Source of the DNA: Nonomuraea soli
GTDB taxonomy: Bacteria > Actinomycetota > Actinomycetes > Streptosporangiales > Streptosporangiaceae
Direction of reading: 5' to 3'
Length of the DNA stretch: 64,000 nt
Assembly: GCF_013761175.1 (NCBI RefSeq)
Contig: NZ_JACDUR010000007.1
Span: 356,915 to 420,914, forward strand
How positions within the stretch are numbered: position 1 is the first letter of the stretch; each line of letters begins with the position of its first letter. Of the stretch, positions 49,167-57,261 are shown one piece after another. Both the position numbers and the translations under genes were made by a program. Below the pieces are notes generated by a model that made no database searches, was not told where the DNA came from, and was given only the letters and a program-made list of their open reading frames with translations.

Positions 49167-51749
49167 TCAGTCCAGGATCTCGACGTAACCCTCGGTGCCG
49201 TGGACGCGGATGCGCTGCCCGTCCTCGATGAGCCTGGTGGCCTGCTCCACGCCCACCACCGCCGGCAGGCCGTACTCCCGGGCGATCACCGCCCCGTGCG
49301 TCATCAGCCCGCCCACCTCCGTCACGAGCCCGGCGACGGTGACGAACAGCGGGGTCCAGCTGGGGTCGGTGTAGGCGGTGACGAGGATGTCGCCCGGTTC
49401 CAGGTCGGCCTCGGCCATGTCCTTGACGACGCGGGCGCGGCCCTCGACGGTGCCGGCGGAGACGGGCAGGCCGGAGAGGGCGCCGGGTGGGGCGTCGTCG
49501 CGGCGGTACTGGCCGGTGAGGGCCTCGCCGTCCGAGGTGAGGACGCGGGGCGGGGTGAGCGTCTCGTATGTACGGAACGCCGCGCGCCTCTCCTGGATGA
49601 GCGCGGCGTCGGCCTCGCCGGTGCGCACGACGTCCTGCAGCTCCTGGAAGCGCAGGTAGAAGATGTCGTCCCGCTCCCGCAGGACGCCGGCCTGGACGAG
49701 GCGGTCGGCTTCGCGCAGCAGCGCCTGCTTGTAGACGAAGTAGCGGCTGATCATGCCGTACTTGGGATATTCGCGGTAGCCGGCGAAGGTGCGGACGCGG
49801 TCGATGTTCCGCTTGGTCTCCTCGGCCTTGCGCTCCCCGTCGGGGAGGTCGCGCAGCCGCGTCAGCAGGTCCTGCTCCTTGCGGCGTGCCTCCTCCAGTC
49901 CCTGCTCGAAGTGCCGCCTGCCGGCGCCCGGCTCGAAGTTCTTGACGTTGCCGAGGAGGGTGGGGACGAGCGTGGCGGGGTGCTCGCTCCAGCGGGTTCT
50001 GGTGATGTCGATCTCGCCCGCGCAGCGCATGCCGTACCTGTCGAGGTAGGCCTGGATGGCGTCGCGCGCTTCCCGGCCGCCGGGCAGGCCGGCCAGGTCG
50101 TCCAGGGAGCCGCCGCGTTCCAGGTGGGCCACCACTTCGGCGTGCGGGCGGATGGTGTCGGCGACGTCGAGCAGGGCCAGGCCCATCTCCGACGTGACGT
50201 TGTGCGGGACCGACTGGGTCAGGACGTCGGCGGCGTTCTTCTCGCCCAGCCACTCGTCGAGGTGGTCGTTGAGCCACCAGGCCGCGTCCATCCCCGTCAT
50301 GATCGCCTGGATGCTCCTGGGCTCGAACAGGACACGCTTCAGCTCCGCGATGTCGGCGTGGACGAAGTCGAGCAGCGCCGTGCCGTACAGGTCCTTGATC
50401 GTGTCCTTGAGCGTGGCCAGCGACTCCTCGCTGCGCTGGATGAGTTCGGTGACGAGGGCCGGGTCGGTCTCGATCGGGGCGGGCTCGGCTGCGGCGGGCG
50501 GCGCGGCGGCGGGCTCGTCGGGGACGGGGCGGATGAAGTCGCCGCGGTCGAGGATGGTCCGCAGCGCGTCGCGGGTCAGCGGGTCGGCCTTGCCCAGCGT
50601 GTCGATCATGGTCGCGCGGCCCGCCGCCGTCGCCAGGAGCGGCGCGACGTCGACGAACAGACGACCGCCCGCCTCGGACATCGGCCGCGGCGTCGTCATC
50701 TGCCAGAACGACAACCCCAGCGGCTTCATTGCGTCGGTCATCATCTGCTGGTGGCCGACGGAGAGGTACACGTGGTTCTCGCCGTCGTCGGTCGCGGGGA
50801 TCGGGAAGAGCGTGGTGATCGCCCGGCTCTGGACGATGTGGAAGTCGTCGCCGGTCAGGCACCACTCGATGTCCTGAGGGCGTGCGAAGTGCTCCTCGAT
50901 GCGCCTGCCGAGCCGGACCAGGCGCAGCACCTGGTCGTCCGACAGGACCGGCTGACTCTGCCGCCGCCCCTCGACCGGGGCGTCCCGGACGCCGCCGCCC
51001 GGTGACGGCACGACGGCGTGCCGCTTGGCGGCGACGGTCGAGGCGACGACCTGGTCGTCGCGCACGGTATAGACGTCGCCGGTCACCAGGCCGGCGACGA
51101 GCGCCTCGCCGAGCCCCCAGCCGGCCTCCACGGTGGCGATCTTGCGGTTCGAGGTCACGGGGTCGGCGGTGAACAGGATCCCCGCCGCGTCGGCGAACAC
51201 CATCTCCTGGACGACCACGGCCATCCGCACCTTGCGGTGGTCGTAGCCGTTACGGCACCGGTAGGTCACGGCCCGCTCGGTGAACAGCGAGGCCCAGCAT
51301 TTCCGGACATGCAGCAGGACCGCCTCCAGGCCGACGATGTTCAGGTAGGAGTCCTGCTGCCCGGCGAACGACGCGGTCGGCAGGTCCTCGGCCGTCGCGC
51401 TGGACCGTACGGCATAGGCGGTCCGCTCGCCGCGCCGGGCGAGGGCCGCGCCGATCGCCTCCGCGAGGTCGCCTGGTACGGCGAGGCCTTCGATCACGCG
51501 GCGGATGCCGGCGCTCAGCGAGCCGATGGCCTCACGGTCGTCCGGCTCCACCTGCGCCAGCCGGTCGAGGTGCTCGCCGATCGACGGCGACCCGGCCACG
51601 GCCCGCTGGAAGACGTCCGTCGTGACACAGAAGCCGTACGGCACGCGCACGCCGTCGATGCGGGAGAGCTCACCCAGATGCGCGCCCTTGCCGCCCACGT
51701 CGGCGATGTCCGCCGAGCCGATGTGCTCGAAACCCAAGACGTCAGCCAA
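49167..51749 (-). CDS. rph: Rifampin phosphotransferase (PEP-synthase-like)
   Basis: 860 residues from TTG 51749, the start that fits the family; a GGAG lies just upstream. ATP-grasp domain at about 1-315 (GGKGAHLGELSRIDGVRVPYGF in family form, YAVRSSATAEDLPTASFAGQQDS). Rifampin-binding domain at about 330-750 with SVGHQQMMTDAMKPLGLS. C-terminal swivelling His domain with GGLMTHGAVIAREYGLPAVVG (catalytic His). The domain order and length match Listeria and actinobacterial Rph, which phosphorylate rifamycin C21-OH with the beta-phosphate of ATP. I do not see a clear rifamycin-associated element upstream. Confidence 0.88.
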   Translation of the reverse strand: MADVLGFEHIGSADIADVGGKGAHLGELSRIDGVRVPYGFCVTTDVFQRAVAGSPSIGEHLDRLAQVEPDDREAIGSLSAGIRRVIEGLAVPGDLAEAIGAALARRGERTAYAVRSSATAEDLPTASFAGQQDSYLNIVGLEAVLLHVRKCWASLFTERAVTYRCRNGYDHRKVRMAVVVQEMVFADAAGILFTADPVTSNRKIATVEAGWGLGEALVAGLVTGDVYTVRDDQVVASTVAAKRHAVVPSPGGGVRDAPVEGRRQSQPVLSDDQVLRLVRLGRRIEEHFARPQDIEWCLTGDDFHIVQSRAITTLFPIPATDDGENHVYLSVGHQQMMTDAMKPLGLSFWQMTTPRPMSEAGGRLFVDVAPLLATAAGRATMIDTLGKADPLTRDALRTILDRGDFIRPVPDEPAAAPPAAAEPAPIETDPALVTELIQRSEESLATLKDTIKDLYGTALLDFVHADIAELKRVLFEPRSIQAIMTGMDAAWWLNDHLDEWLGEKNAADVLTQSVPHNVTSEMGLALLDVADTIRPHAEVVAHLERGGSLDDLAGLPGGREARDAIQAYLDRYGMRCAGEIDITRTRWSEHPATLVPTLLGNVKNFEPGAGRRHFEQGLEEARRKEQDLLTRLRDLPDGERKAEETKRNIDRVRTFAGYREYPKYGMISRYFVYKQALLREADRLVQAGVLRERDDIFYLRFQELQDVVRTGEADAALIQERRAAFRTYETLTPPRVLTSDGEALTGQYRRDDAPPGALSGLPVSAGTVEGRARVVKDMAEADLEPGDILVTAYTDPSWTPLFVTVAGLVTEVGGLMTHGAVIAREYGLPAVVGVEQATRLIEDGQRIRVHGTEGYVEILD

Positions 51750-51878
51750 TTGCCTCGCTCCATAGATCGGGTGTCTGGGTGATGTGCCCCGGTCGGTCCG
51801 GTCTCATTCTGTACGGCGGCGCCGGGCTTCGTAGATCGTTGCGCTGATGCGCGCCCCGCCCGATGGCCTCGCCGTCGA

Positions 51879-52238
51879 TCAGATCCACGCGAAACGGAGA
51901 CATTCCAGAATCGGCCGTCTGCCGGCGCCAGGAGTGACGGCCACCGCGGACAGCGCCGCGCGGATGAGGGCGTGGCGCAGTTCCGGTTCCAGGTCGATGA
52001 ACTTCTGCGCCAACGCGACGGTGGCCGCGTCGACGGCGTGGGCCTCGAGGCCGTCCGGGGAAGCGGCCTGGCGCAGCACCAGCACGACGACCAGCGTCTC
52101 CAGCTCGTCAGCCGGCGCCCAGACCGGACAGGGACGCGGGCACCTGTACACGCTCCGGTCGCGGGCCGCGGCCTCCCTGACGAGATGGACCGCGTGGTCC
52201 GCACACCAGAGCAGCCCGGCCGGCAACGCGTCCGTCAT
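51879..52238 (-). CDS. Hypothetical protein, third gene of small-protein operon
   Basis: 119 residues from ATG 52238, 8 bp after the preceding stop. Contains two Cys pairs (LLWCADHAVHL, YRCPRPCPVWAP), an acidic helix and a C-terminal RPILECLRF. No membrane segment or recognised domain; the N-terminal CADH plus CPRPC pattern could bind a metal. Position suggests co-expression with the two genes upstream. Confidence 0.55.
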   Translation of the reverse strand: MTDALPAGLLWCADHAVHLVREAAARDRSVYRCPRPCPVWAPADELETLVVVLVLRQAASPDGLEAHAVDAATVALAQKFIDLEPELRHALIRAALSAVAVTPGAGRRPILECLRFAWI

Positions 52239-52246
52239 CGCGTGCG

Positions 52247-52675
52247 CTACCGGCTGACGTCCAGGGCCGTCTCGACCAATTCGAGCGTCTGGACGATGTG
52301 CCGGCGATGAACGCGGGGGAGCCGGCCGTACAGGGCCGCGGTCCTGACAGCACGATGATGCGAACCGATCGCCCTCGCGGCGACGGCGTAGGCGGATCCG
52401 GCGCAGACTCGACGCGGCTCCTGCGCGGAAAGCACGGCAGCGGCCCGGGTGACCTGCTCGGCCCCTCCGGCGATGGCCGCCTGGGAGGTGTCGGCCAGCA
52501 TCGCCCTGAACCCGTCGCGTGCGGCTCGGAGCGCGGGCGTGACGTGCGCGTGCACCCGCTCGCACGGGTCCGGGCCGGGCTCCCGCCAGGCGTCGACGCC
52601 GGTCGACGATATCCACGCGGCAGGCACCACCACGGCGAGCAGCGTCAGCGTGCGGAGAAGCGGCCGCGGCCTCAT
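52247..52675 (-). CDS. Hypothetical exported or membrane-anchored protein
   Basis: 142 residues from ATG 52675, overlapping the previous stop as ATGA. An N-terminal hydrophobic segment (LLRTLTLLAVVVPAAWI) reads as a signal anchor. The rest is helical and contains two Cys (DPCERVHAHV, RRVCAGSAYAVA) that could form a disulfide outside the cell. No known family. Confidence 0.6.
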   Translation of the reverse strand: MRPRPLLRTLTLLAVVVPAAWISSTGVDAWREPGPDPCERVHAHVTPALRAARDGFRAMLADTSQAAIAGGAEQVTRAAAVLSAQEPRRVCAGSAYAVAARAIGSHHRAVRTAALYGRLPRVHRRHIVQTLELVETALDVSR

Positions 52676-52830
52676 CGCGCCGGCCTGCACGCGCAGAAGC
52701 CCCGGGCCAGGATGAGGTGGACCCGAGCACAGGTGTAGGCCTCCCGCCCGGGCGCGGGCAGCACCCCTTGGCACCTGACACAGGTCAGCGGCGCCTCGGC
52801 CTGATCCGGCTCTTCCGGTAACTCCAGCAT
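52672..52830 (-). CDS. Small Cys-rich hypothetical protein
   Basis: 52 residues from ATG 52830. CVRCQG, YTCARV and GFCACR give five Cys in a zinc-ribbon-like spacing. No signal peptide. The stop overlaps the next ATG as ATGA. First gene of a three-gene minus-strand operon that is divergent from an ArsR regulator. Too short to assign. Confidence 0.5.
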   Translation of the reverse strand: MLELPEEPDQAEAPLTCVRCQGVLPAPGREAYTCARVHLILARGFCACRPAR

Positions 52831-53001
52831 GAAATGGCTCCCCGTCGCATGTCGGATGGGGGCGGGAGTGGGCTCGCGCCGAACGCGCGTCGCACTCACC
52901 CCCGAGATCGCCCCCACCATGGAACGGCACCCAGCCGACCCCCAGTCGCGGATGCGTTCCGTGACGATCACATTACCGATGGTTGGCTTTGCGTGCATAG
53001 C

Positions 53002-53021
53002 GATTGCGCAATTGCGCAATC
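53002..53021. promoter_or_regulatory. 20-bp perfect palindrome, candidate operator
   Basis: GATTGCGCAATTGCGCAATC reads the same on both strands and contains two overlapping TTGCGCAA units. It lies in the 338-bp divergent gap (52831-53168) between the small-protein operon and the ArsR gene, 148 nt before the latter. The rest of that gap shows no gene. Confidence 0.7.
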
Positions 53022-53168
53022 CGTGGTCGCCAGAGGGGAAGGCGCCCTCCGTCGCGCGCCACTATCCTGAGCTGTTCACACCTGGTCCCTAACCGGTCAC
53101 GCTCCGAACTGCGAACGGCCGCCCAGCCGCCGGAGCGCCGATCGCCCCCACCCTCCAGGAGCTGGCTG

Positions 53169-53519
53169 ATGATGTCGGTACCGCTGTACGAAGCCAAGGC
53201 CGAGCTGTTTCGCCTGCTGGGCCATCCCGTGCGCATCCGCGTGCTCGAACTGCTGCAGGAGGGGCCGAAGCCGGTCCGCGACCTGCTCGCCGTGATCGAC
53301 GTCGAGGCGACGGGCCTGTCGCAGCACCTCGCCGTCCTGCGCCGCTCGGGCGTCGTGAGCGCGCAACGCGACGGGTCGACGATGGTGTACAGCCTCGCGG
53401 GGGGAGACGTGGCGGAGCTGATGCGGGCGGCACGGGTGCTGCTCACGCAGAAGCTGGCGGGGCAGTACGACCTGCTGCTCGAACTGCGTCAGGGCGACGA
53501 GGACGAGCCGGCGGACTGA
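53169..53519 (+). CDS. ArsR/SmtB family winged-helix regulator
   Basis: 116 residues from ATG 53169 (AGGAG 7 nt upstream; ATG 53172 alternative). LFRLLGHPVRIRVLELLQ, ATGLSQHLAVLRRSGVVSAQRDGSTMVYSL is the standard ArsR HTH and wing. It lacks the ELCVCDL metal-binding helix, and the corresponding residues are LLAVIDVEA, so it does not sense metals by the classic alpha-3 site. Its likely targets are itself and the divergent small-protein operon. Confidence 0.87.
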   Translation: MMSVPLYEAKAELFRLLGHPVRIRVLELLQEGPKPVRDLLAVIDVEATGLSQHLAVLRRSGVVSAQRDGSTMVYSLAGGDVAELMRAARVLLTQKLAGQYDLLLELRQGDEDEPAD

Positions 53520-53546
53520 GCGACGAAGTTTGTCGGTGCTCGTCGT

Positions 53547-53552
53547 TACGAT
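53547..53552 (+). promoter_or_regulatory. -10 element (TACGAT) of leaderless small gene
   Basis: TACGAT ends 7 nt before the ATG at 53560, the spacing of leaderless transcripts. Same hexamer and spacing class as for pmt and the AlkX-like gene. Confidence 0.4.
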
Positions 53553-53559
53553 CTCGCCC

Positions 53560-53703
53560 ATGATCGAACGCATGGACGAAAGAGTCCAGCCCGCCTGGGT
53601 GCCCCGGCGTGACTACTACGAAGCCGTGACAAGAGACCCCGTCATGGCCGTGCTCGACATCGACGGCGAGGGGCCGCGCTACCTGCTCGCCGTGCGCCCC
53701 TGA
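53560..53703 (+). CDS. Small hypothetical protein, 47 residues
   Basis: Short frame from ATG 53560: begins MIERMDERVQPAWVPRRD, continues with YYEAVTRDPVMAVLDIDGEG and ends LLAVRP. Codon use has strong third-position G/C, a plausible leaderless -10 precedes it, and the stop is 2 bp from the convergent thioesterase stop. No family recognised. Confidence 0.45.
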   Translation: MIERMDERVQPAWVPRRDYYEAVTRDPVMAVLDIDGEGPRYLLAVRP

Positions 53704-53705
53704 TC

Positions 53706-54494
53706 TCAGGCGGGCGGGCGGACGGCCGCGTACTGGATGGCCTGGCCGACGAGCCGTCCCTTGGAGTCCCACGCGTGCGCCGTCTCGTCCATGCGCTCCC
53801 CGGTGATGTCCCCCGCGCTGAGCCGTACCCTCACCGGTCCGGGTGCGGGGAGGCGGCGGAGGTAGGCCGTGAGCTGGATGGTCGGCACCCATCCCGGGAT
53901 GCCGAGGTCGAGCGATACCGGCGGCACCGGGTCGAGGGCGACGAGCAGCGACAGCGGGTCCCAGTCCGAACCGTCCGCGAGGCGCTGCCAGCCGGCGATG
54001 TGGCCGCGGCGGGCGGGGGAGCCGAAGGCGAAGCCGATGTGTTCGGGGTGGAGGTGCTGCTCCACGACGTCCATGAGCGGGATGTGGAAGCCGCCGGGCG
54101 CCTGTGAGGGGGTGCGGAAGCACGAGATCTCGTCGGGGAGGTCGACGGGGTCGAGGCCCGACCACCAGGGGTCGGCGTCGTCGAGGGTGCCGAGCGTGAC
54201 CATGGCTTCTGTGCACAGGGTGGAGCCCTGCCACAGCTGGGTGCGGATCTGGGCGGTGGTTCGGCCGGCGCGCAGGGGGTCGGCGGTGACGCGGGCGGGC
54301 CCGGCTTCCGGGGCGCTGAGGAACGTGCCGCTGATGGCGGTGACGTGGGGGAGCCCGGACGACGAACCCAGTGCGGCGCGTCCGAGGAGTCCGAGCAGGT
54401 AGCCGCCGTGCAGCTTGGCGCCGACCGCCCACTGCGGGTCCAGGGTGACAGAACCATCGGCGCCGATGGCGGTTGCGTCAGCGAATGTGCCCAT
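53706..54494 (-). CDS. Acyl-CoA thioesterase family protein (double hotdog)
   Basis: 262 residues. TesB-like two-hotdog protein: WAVGAKLHGGYLLGLLGRAA in the first domain, ISGTFLSAPEAGPARVTADPLRAGRTTAQI as the first beta-sheet, and IPGWVPTIQLTAYLRRLPAPGPVRV in the second. Actinobacterial proteins of this kind hydrolyse medium/long acyl-CoA. Divergent from a TetR regulator across 46 bp that contains a palindromic operator. Confidence 0.82.
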   Translation of the reverse strand: MGTFADATAIGADGSVTLDPQWAVGAKLHGGYLLGLLGRAALGSSSGLPHVTAISGTFLSAPEAGPARVTADPLRAGRTTAQIRTQLWQGSTLCTEAMVTLGTLDDADPWWSGLDPVDLPDEISCFRTPSQAPGGFHIPLMDVVEQHLHPEHIGFAFGSPARRGHIAGWQRLADGSDWDPLSLLVALDPVPPVSLDLGIPGWVPTIQLTAYLRRLPAPGPVRVRLSAGDITGERMDETAHAWDSKGRLVGQAIQYAAVRPPA

Positions 54495-54500
54495 ATGCCC

Positions 54501-54521
54501 CAGGTTGACACCGTCAACCTG
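54501..54521. promoter_or_regulatory. TetR operator between thioesterase and tetR
   Basis: Perfect 9-bp arms CAGGTTGAC and GTCAACCTG around a 3-nt centre. A further half-site GTCAAC follows at 54527-54532. It lies within 20 nt of both start codons, so binding would block both genes. Confidence 0.8.
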
Positions 54522-54540
54522 ACGATGTCAACGTGCAAGG

Positions 54541-55224
54541 ATGGCGAAACGGGTGCGAGCCAATCCCGGCGAGGGCGTGCGGCTGCGCGAGGAGATCCTG
54601 GTGGCCGCGGAGGGCCTGCTGGCCGAGGCCGGCACGGAGGAGGCGCTGACCCTCCGGGCGGTGGCCGCGCGCACCGGGGTGTCGACCCCCTCGGTGTACA
54701 TGCACTTCGCCAACAAGGACGAGCTGATCGAGGCCGTCTGCCTGCGCTCGTGGGACGAACTGGCCAGGCGCATCAGGAGCGTCGAGGACCCCGACCCCTT
54801 CCAGCGGCTCGGCCGCTGCGGCAGGGCCTACGCGGGGTTCGCCCTCGAATACCCGACCCAGTACCGCGTCCTGATGATGCGCCCGACCGACAACCCGGCC
54901 GCTCACGCCTGCTTCGAGCTGATGGCCGCCGCCGTGCGCGACTGCGTCGACGCAGGGGTGCTGCGCGGCCATCCCGGCCGGATCACCCTGGGCCTGTGGG
55001 CGGCGATCCACGGCTGCGTCTCCCTGCTGATCGCCCAGCCGGGCTTCCCGTGGCCCGACGTGGACGACTTCGTCGACCAGGTGGTCCGTACGGCAGGCCT
55101 GGGCAGCGCCGTCTACAGCAGGGTGCACAAGGCGCCGCTGGTGCCGAGTGGGAAACTGGCGCAGACGTTCGACGCCGCCTGCCGTACGATCAGATCCGAT
55201 GTCGAACACACTAGCGATCAGTGA
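54541..55224 (+). CDS. TetR family regulator
   Basis: 227 residues. HTH region LREEILVAAEGLLAEAGTEEALTLRAVAARTGVSTPSVYMHFANKDEL (canonical TetR order, in family form) plus a WHG-type C-terminal ligand domain (FALEYPTQYRVLMMRPT, GLWAAIHGCVSLLI). Probably represses the divergent thioesterase and itself through the operator at 54501-54521; an acyl-CoA ligand would fit. Its 3' end overlaps the start of the next gene by 26 bp. Confidence 0.88.
   Translation: MAKRVRANPGEGVRLREEILVAAEGLLAEAGTEEALTLRAVAARTGVSTPSVYMHFANKDELIEAVCLRSWDELARRIRSVEDPDPFQRLGRCGRAYAGFALEYPTQYRVLMMRPTDNPAAHACFELMAAAVRDCVDAGVLRGHPGRITLGLWAAIHGCVSLLIAQPGFPWPDVDDFVDQVVRTAGLGSAVYSRVHKAPLVPSGKLAQTFDAACRTIRSDVEHTSDQ
55185..55190 (+). 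promoter_or_regulatory. -10 element (TACGAT) of leaderless AlkX-like gene
   Basis: TACGAT ends 8 nt before ATG 55199, inside the tetR coding sequence, suggesting the downstream gene has its own leaderless transcript. Confidence 0.4.
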
Positions 55225-56308
55225 GCGCGACGCCCGGCGGATGGCGATCAACGCGCAGCACCTGGCGGGCCCCGTGCCCGACCTCCACCAGGTGCTCGGC
55301 AGCCTGCGCTGCCTGCAGCTCGACCCGATAGACGTGGTCGCCAGGAGCCACCAGACGGTGCTCTGGAGCCGGCTGAACACCCGGATCGACCTCGACGAGC
55401 TGATCTATCGCGACCAGGTGCTGTTCGAGTACTGGGCGCACGCCGCCTCGATCGTGCTCACCGAGGACCTGCCGATCCACCACTACCTCATGCGGCGCTA
55501 TCCGGGCCCGAAGTCCGCCGAGGGCAAACGTGTCGCCGCCTGGCTCGAGGCCAACGGCAGGCTGCGAACGAGGATCCTCGAAGAGCTGGCCGAAAAGGGC
55601 CCGCTGCCCAGCCGGGCGATCGAGGACGAAGCGGAGCGGGCCTGGCGCTCCAGCGGCTGGACCGAGGGCCGCAACGTCGAGCGCATGCTCGACATCCTGC
55701 TCATCCAGGGCCACGTCAGGGTCGCGGGGCGCAGGGGCAGAGCCAGGTTGTGGGGCTTGACGCGCTGGCCGGAGTTCGAGCCCCTGTCCGACCGGGAGGT
55801 GACCAGGCAGGCCGCGGGCAGGGCGCTCAAGGCGCTCGGGGTCGGCCGGCAGCGTGACGTCTTCGACCACTTCACCAGGGGCAGGTACCCCGACCTGGCC
55901 GAGGTCCTGGAGACCTCGCCCGAGATCCGCAAGGCCACGGTCGGCGGCGAGGAGGGCTGGTACGTTCACGAAGACTCCCTCGACCAGCCGCAATGGCAGC
56001 CGAGGGAGGCGACGATCCTGTCGCCGTTCGACAACCTGATCTGCGACAGGAACAGGACCGAGCGCCTGTGGGGCTTCGTCTTCCGCAACGAGATGTACGT
56101 CCCCAAGGCCAAGCGGCAGTACGGCTACTACGTGATGCCGGTCCTGGCCGGCGACGAGCTGGTCGGCCGGATCGCCCCCCGCGCCGACCGGAAGGCCGGC
56201 AGGCTCCTCCTCGAAGGCGTCTACACCGACCACGACGTGACCAGGGCGCTCGAAAGCCTGGAGGCCTTCGCGCTAGGTAGATCGTTTGGGGATTCCGTGA
56301 GCCTCTGA
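55199..56308 (+). CDS. Winged-helix DNA glycosylase, AlkX/YcaQ type (HTH_42)
   Basis: 369 residues from ATG 55199. HTH_42 (DUF1006) protein: INAQHLAGP, the catalytic-site region LRCLQLDPIDVVARSHQ with the QxD motif, LFEYWAHAASIV, HYLMRRYPGP, LSPFDNLICDRNRTERLWGF and RNEMYVPKAKRQYGYYVMPVL. These are the features of E. coli YcaQ (AlkX), which unhooks interstrand DNA crosslinks. AZL-type relatives in antibiotic clusters have QxQ, so this copy looks like the housekeeping repair form. Confidence 0.85.
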   Translation: MSNTLAISERDARRMAINAQHLAGPVPDLHQVLGSLRCLQLDPIDVVARSHQTVLWSRLNTRIDLDELIYRDQVLFEYWAHAASIVLTEDLPIHHYLMRRYPGPKSAEGKRVAAWLEANGRLRTRILEELAEKGPLPSRAIEDEAERAWRSSGWTEGRNVERMLDILLIQGHVRVAGRRGRARLWGLTRWPEFEPLSDREVTRQAAGRALKALGVGRQRDVFDHFTRGRYPDLAEVLETSPEIRKATVGGEEGWYVHEDSLDQPQWQPREATILSPFDNLICDRNRTERLWGFVFRNEMYVPKAKRQYGYYVMPVLAGDELVGRIAPRADRKAGRLLLEGVYTDHDVTRALESLEAFALGRSFGDSVSL

Positions 56309-56367
56309 TTACTCTCCGCGCTAGTGTCTGCACGGTCCGTATCCGCTAGCCCGGAGGTCCGTGCTTC

Positions 56368-57261
56368 GTGTCTTCCCCTCAGGTGATCTTCCTGGGCGGC
56401 CTGGGCCGTAGCGGCACCACGCTGCTCGAGCGGCTCCTGGGCCAGCTGCCCGGTGTCGCGCCACTCGGTGAGGTGGTGCACCTGTGGGCGCGTGGCGTGC
56501 TGGCGGGCGAGCCTTGCGGGTGCGGCGCGCCCTTCGCCGAGTGCCGTTTCTGGCACGAGGTGGGCGAGCTGGCCTTCGAGGGCTGGACCCCGCAGGTCGC
56601 GCGGACCGTTCTCGCCCTGCGTCAGCGGGTCGACAGGACCCGGCGCATCCCCTTCGTCGACCACCGCGACCTGGGCCGGTACGTCCACGCCTACCGAGCG
56701 GTCTACGAGGCGGCGGCGGAGGTCGCGGGAGCCGACGTCGTCATCGACTCCAGCAAGCACGCCTCGCTCGCCTTCTGCCTGATGGCCGGGGGCGTCGACG
56801 TCCGCGTGGTGCACGTGGTGCGCGACCCGCGCGCGGTCGCCCACTCCTGGCGGCGCACCGTCGAGCGCCCCGAGGACGGCCGGCCGATGACCCGCTGGGG
56901 CGCGCTGCGCACCAGCATGCACTGGACCGCCCAGAACCTCGCGCTCGACCTGTTCGCCGGGGCCGGGCGCATCACCAGGGTGCGCTACGAAGACCTGCTC
57001 GCCGACCCGCGCACCACGCTCACGCGCCTGGCCGGCGAGCTCGACCTGGAGCCGGACTTCGGCTTCCTCAGGGGCTCGACGGCGATGCTGCAGCCCAGGC
57101 ACACCGTCTCGGGCAACCCGATGCGCTTCGCCGTCGGCCCCGTCGAGCTCTCGCGTGACGACGCCTGGCACGACGGCCTGCCCAGGCGGCACCAGACCCT
57201 GGTGGCCGGGCTCACCTGGCCGCTGATGTCCAAGTACGGTTACCGGGGAGCTGCCGCGTGA
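56368..57261 (+). CDS. PAPS-dependent sulfotransferase family protein (1)
   Basis: 297 residues from GTG 56368. 5'-phosphosulfate loop FLGGLGRSGTTLLERLL at the N-terminus, 3'-phosphate binding VVRDPRAVAHSW in the middle, and VRYEDLLADPRTTLTRL as the conserved late block. CGCGAPFAECRFW is a Cys cluster often seen in this actinobacterial group. It should move a sulfuryl group from PAPS to a carbohydrate or lipid. First gene of a four-gene operon with 4-bp overlaps at each junction; the next genes are glycosyltransferases. Confidence 0.87.
   Translation: MSSPQVIFLGGLGRSGTTLLERLLGQLPGVAPLGEVVHLWARGVLAGEPCGCGAPFAECRFWHEVGELAFEGWTPQVARTVLALRQRVDRTRRIPFVDHRDLGRYVHAYRAVYEAAAEVAGADVVIDSSKHASLAFCLMAGGVDVRVVHVVRDPRAVAHSWRRTVERPEDGRPMTRWGALRTSMHWTAQNLALDLFAGAGRITRVRYEDLLADPRTTLTRLAGELDLEPDFGFLRGSTAMLQPRHTVSGNPMRFAVGPVELSRDDAWHDGLPRRHQTLVAGLTWPLMSKYGYRGAAA

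Noticed and set aside
49153..50865. Apparent 710-residue protein ending in the HIT domain.
   Set aside because: The N-terminal 570 residues are an out-of-frame reading of rph; the HIT protein begins at GTG 49152.
51750..51878. Looked for a rifamycin-associated element upstream of rph.
   Set aside because: No clear GGGGC...GCCCC-type inverted repeat is visible; only a CCCCGG-rich stretch near 51788 that I cannot support as the element.
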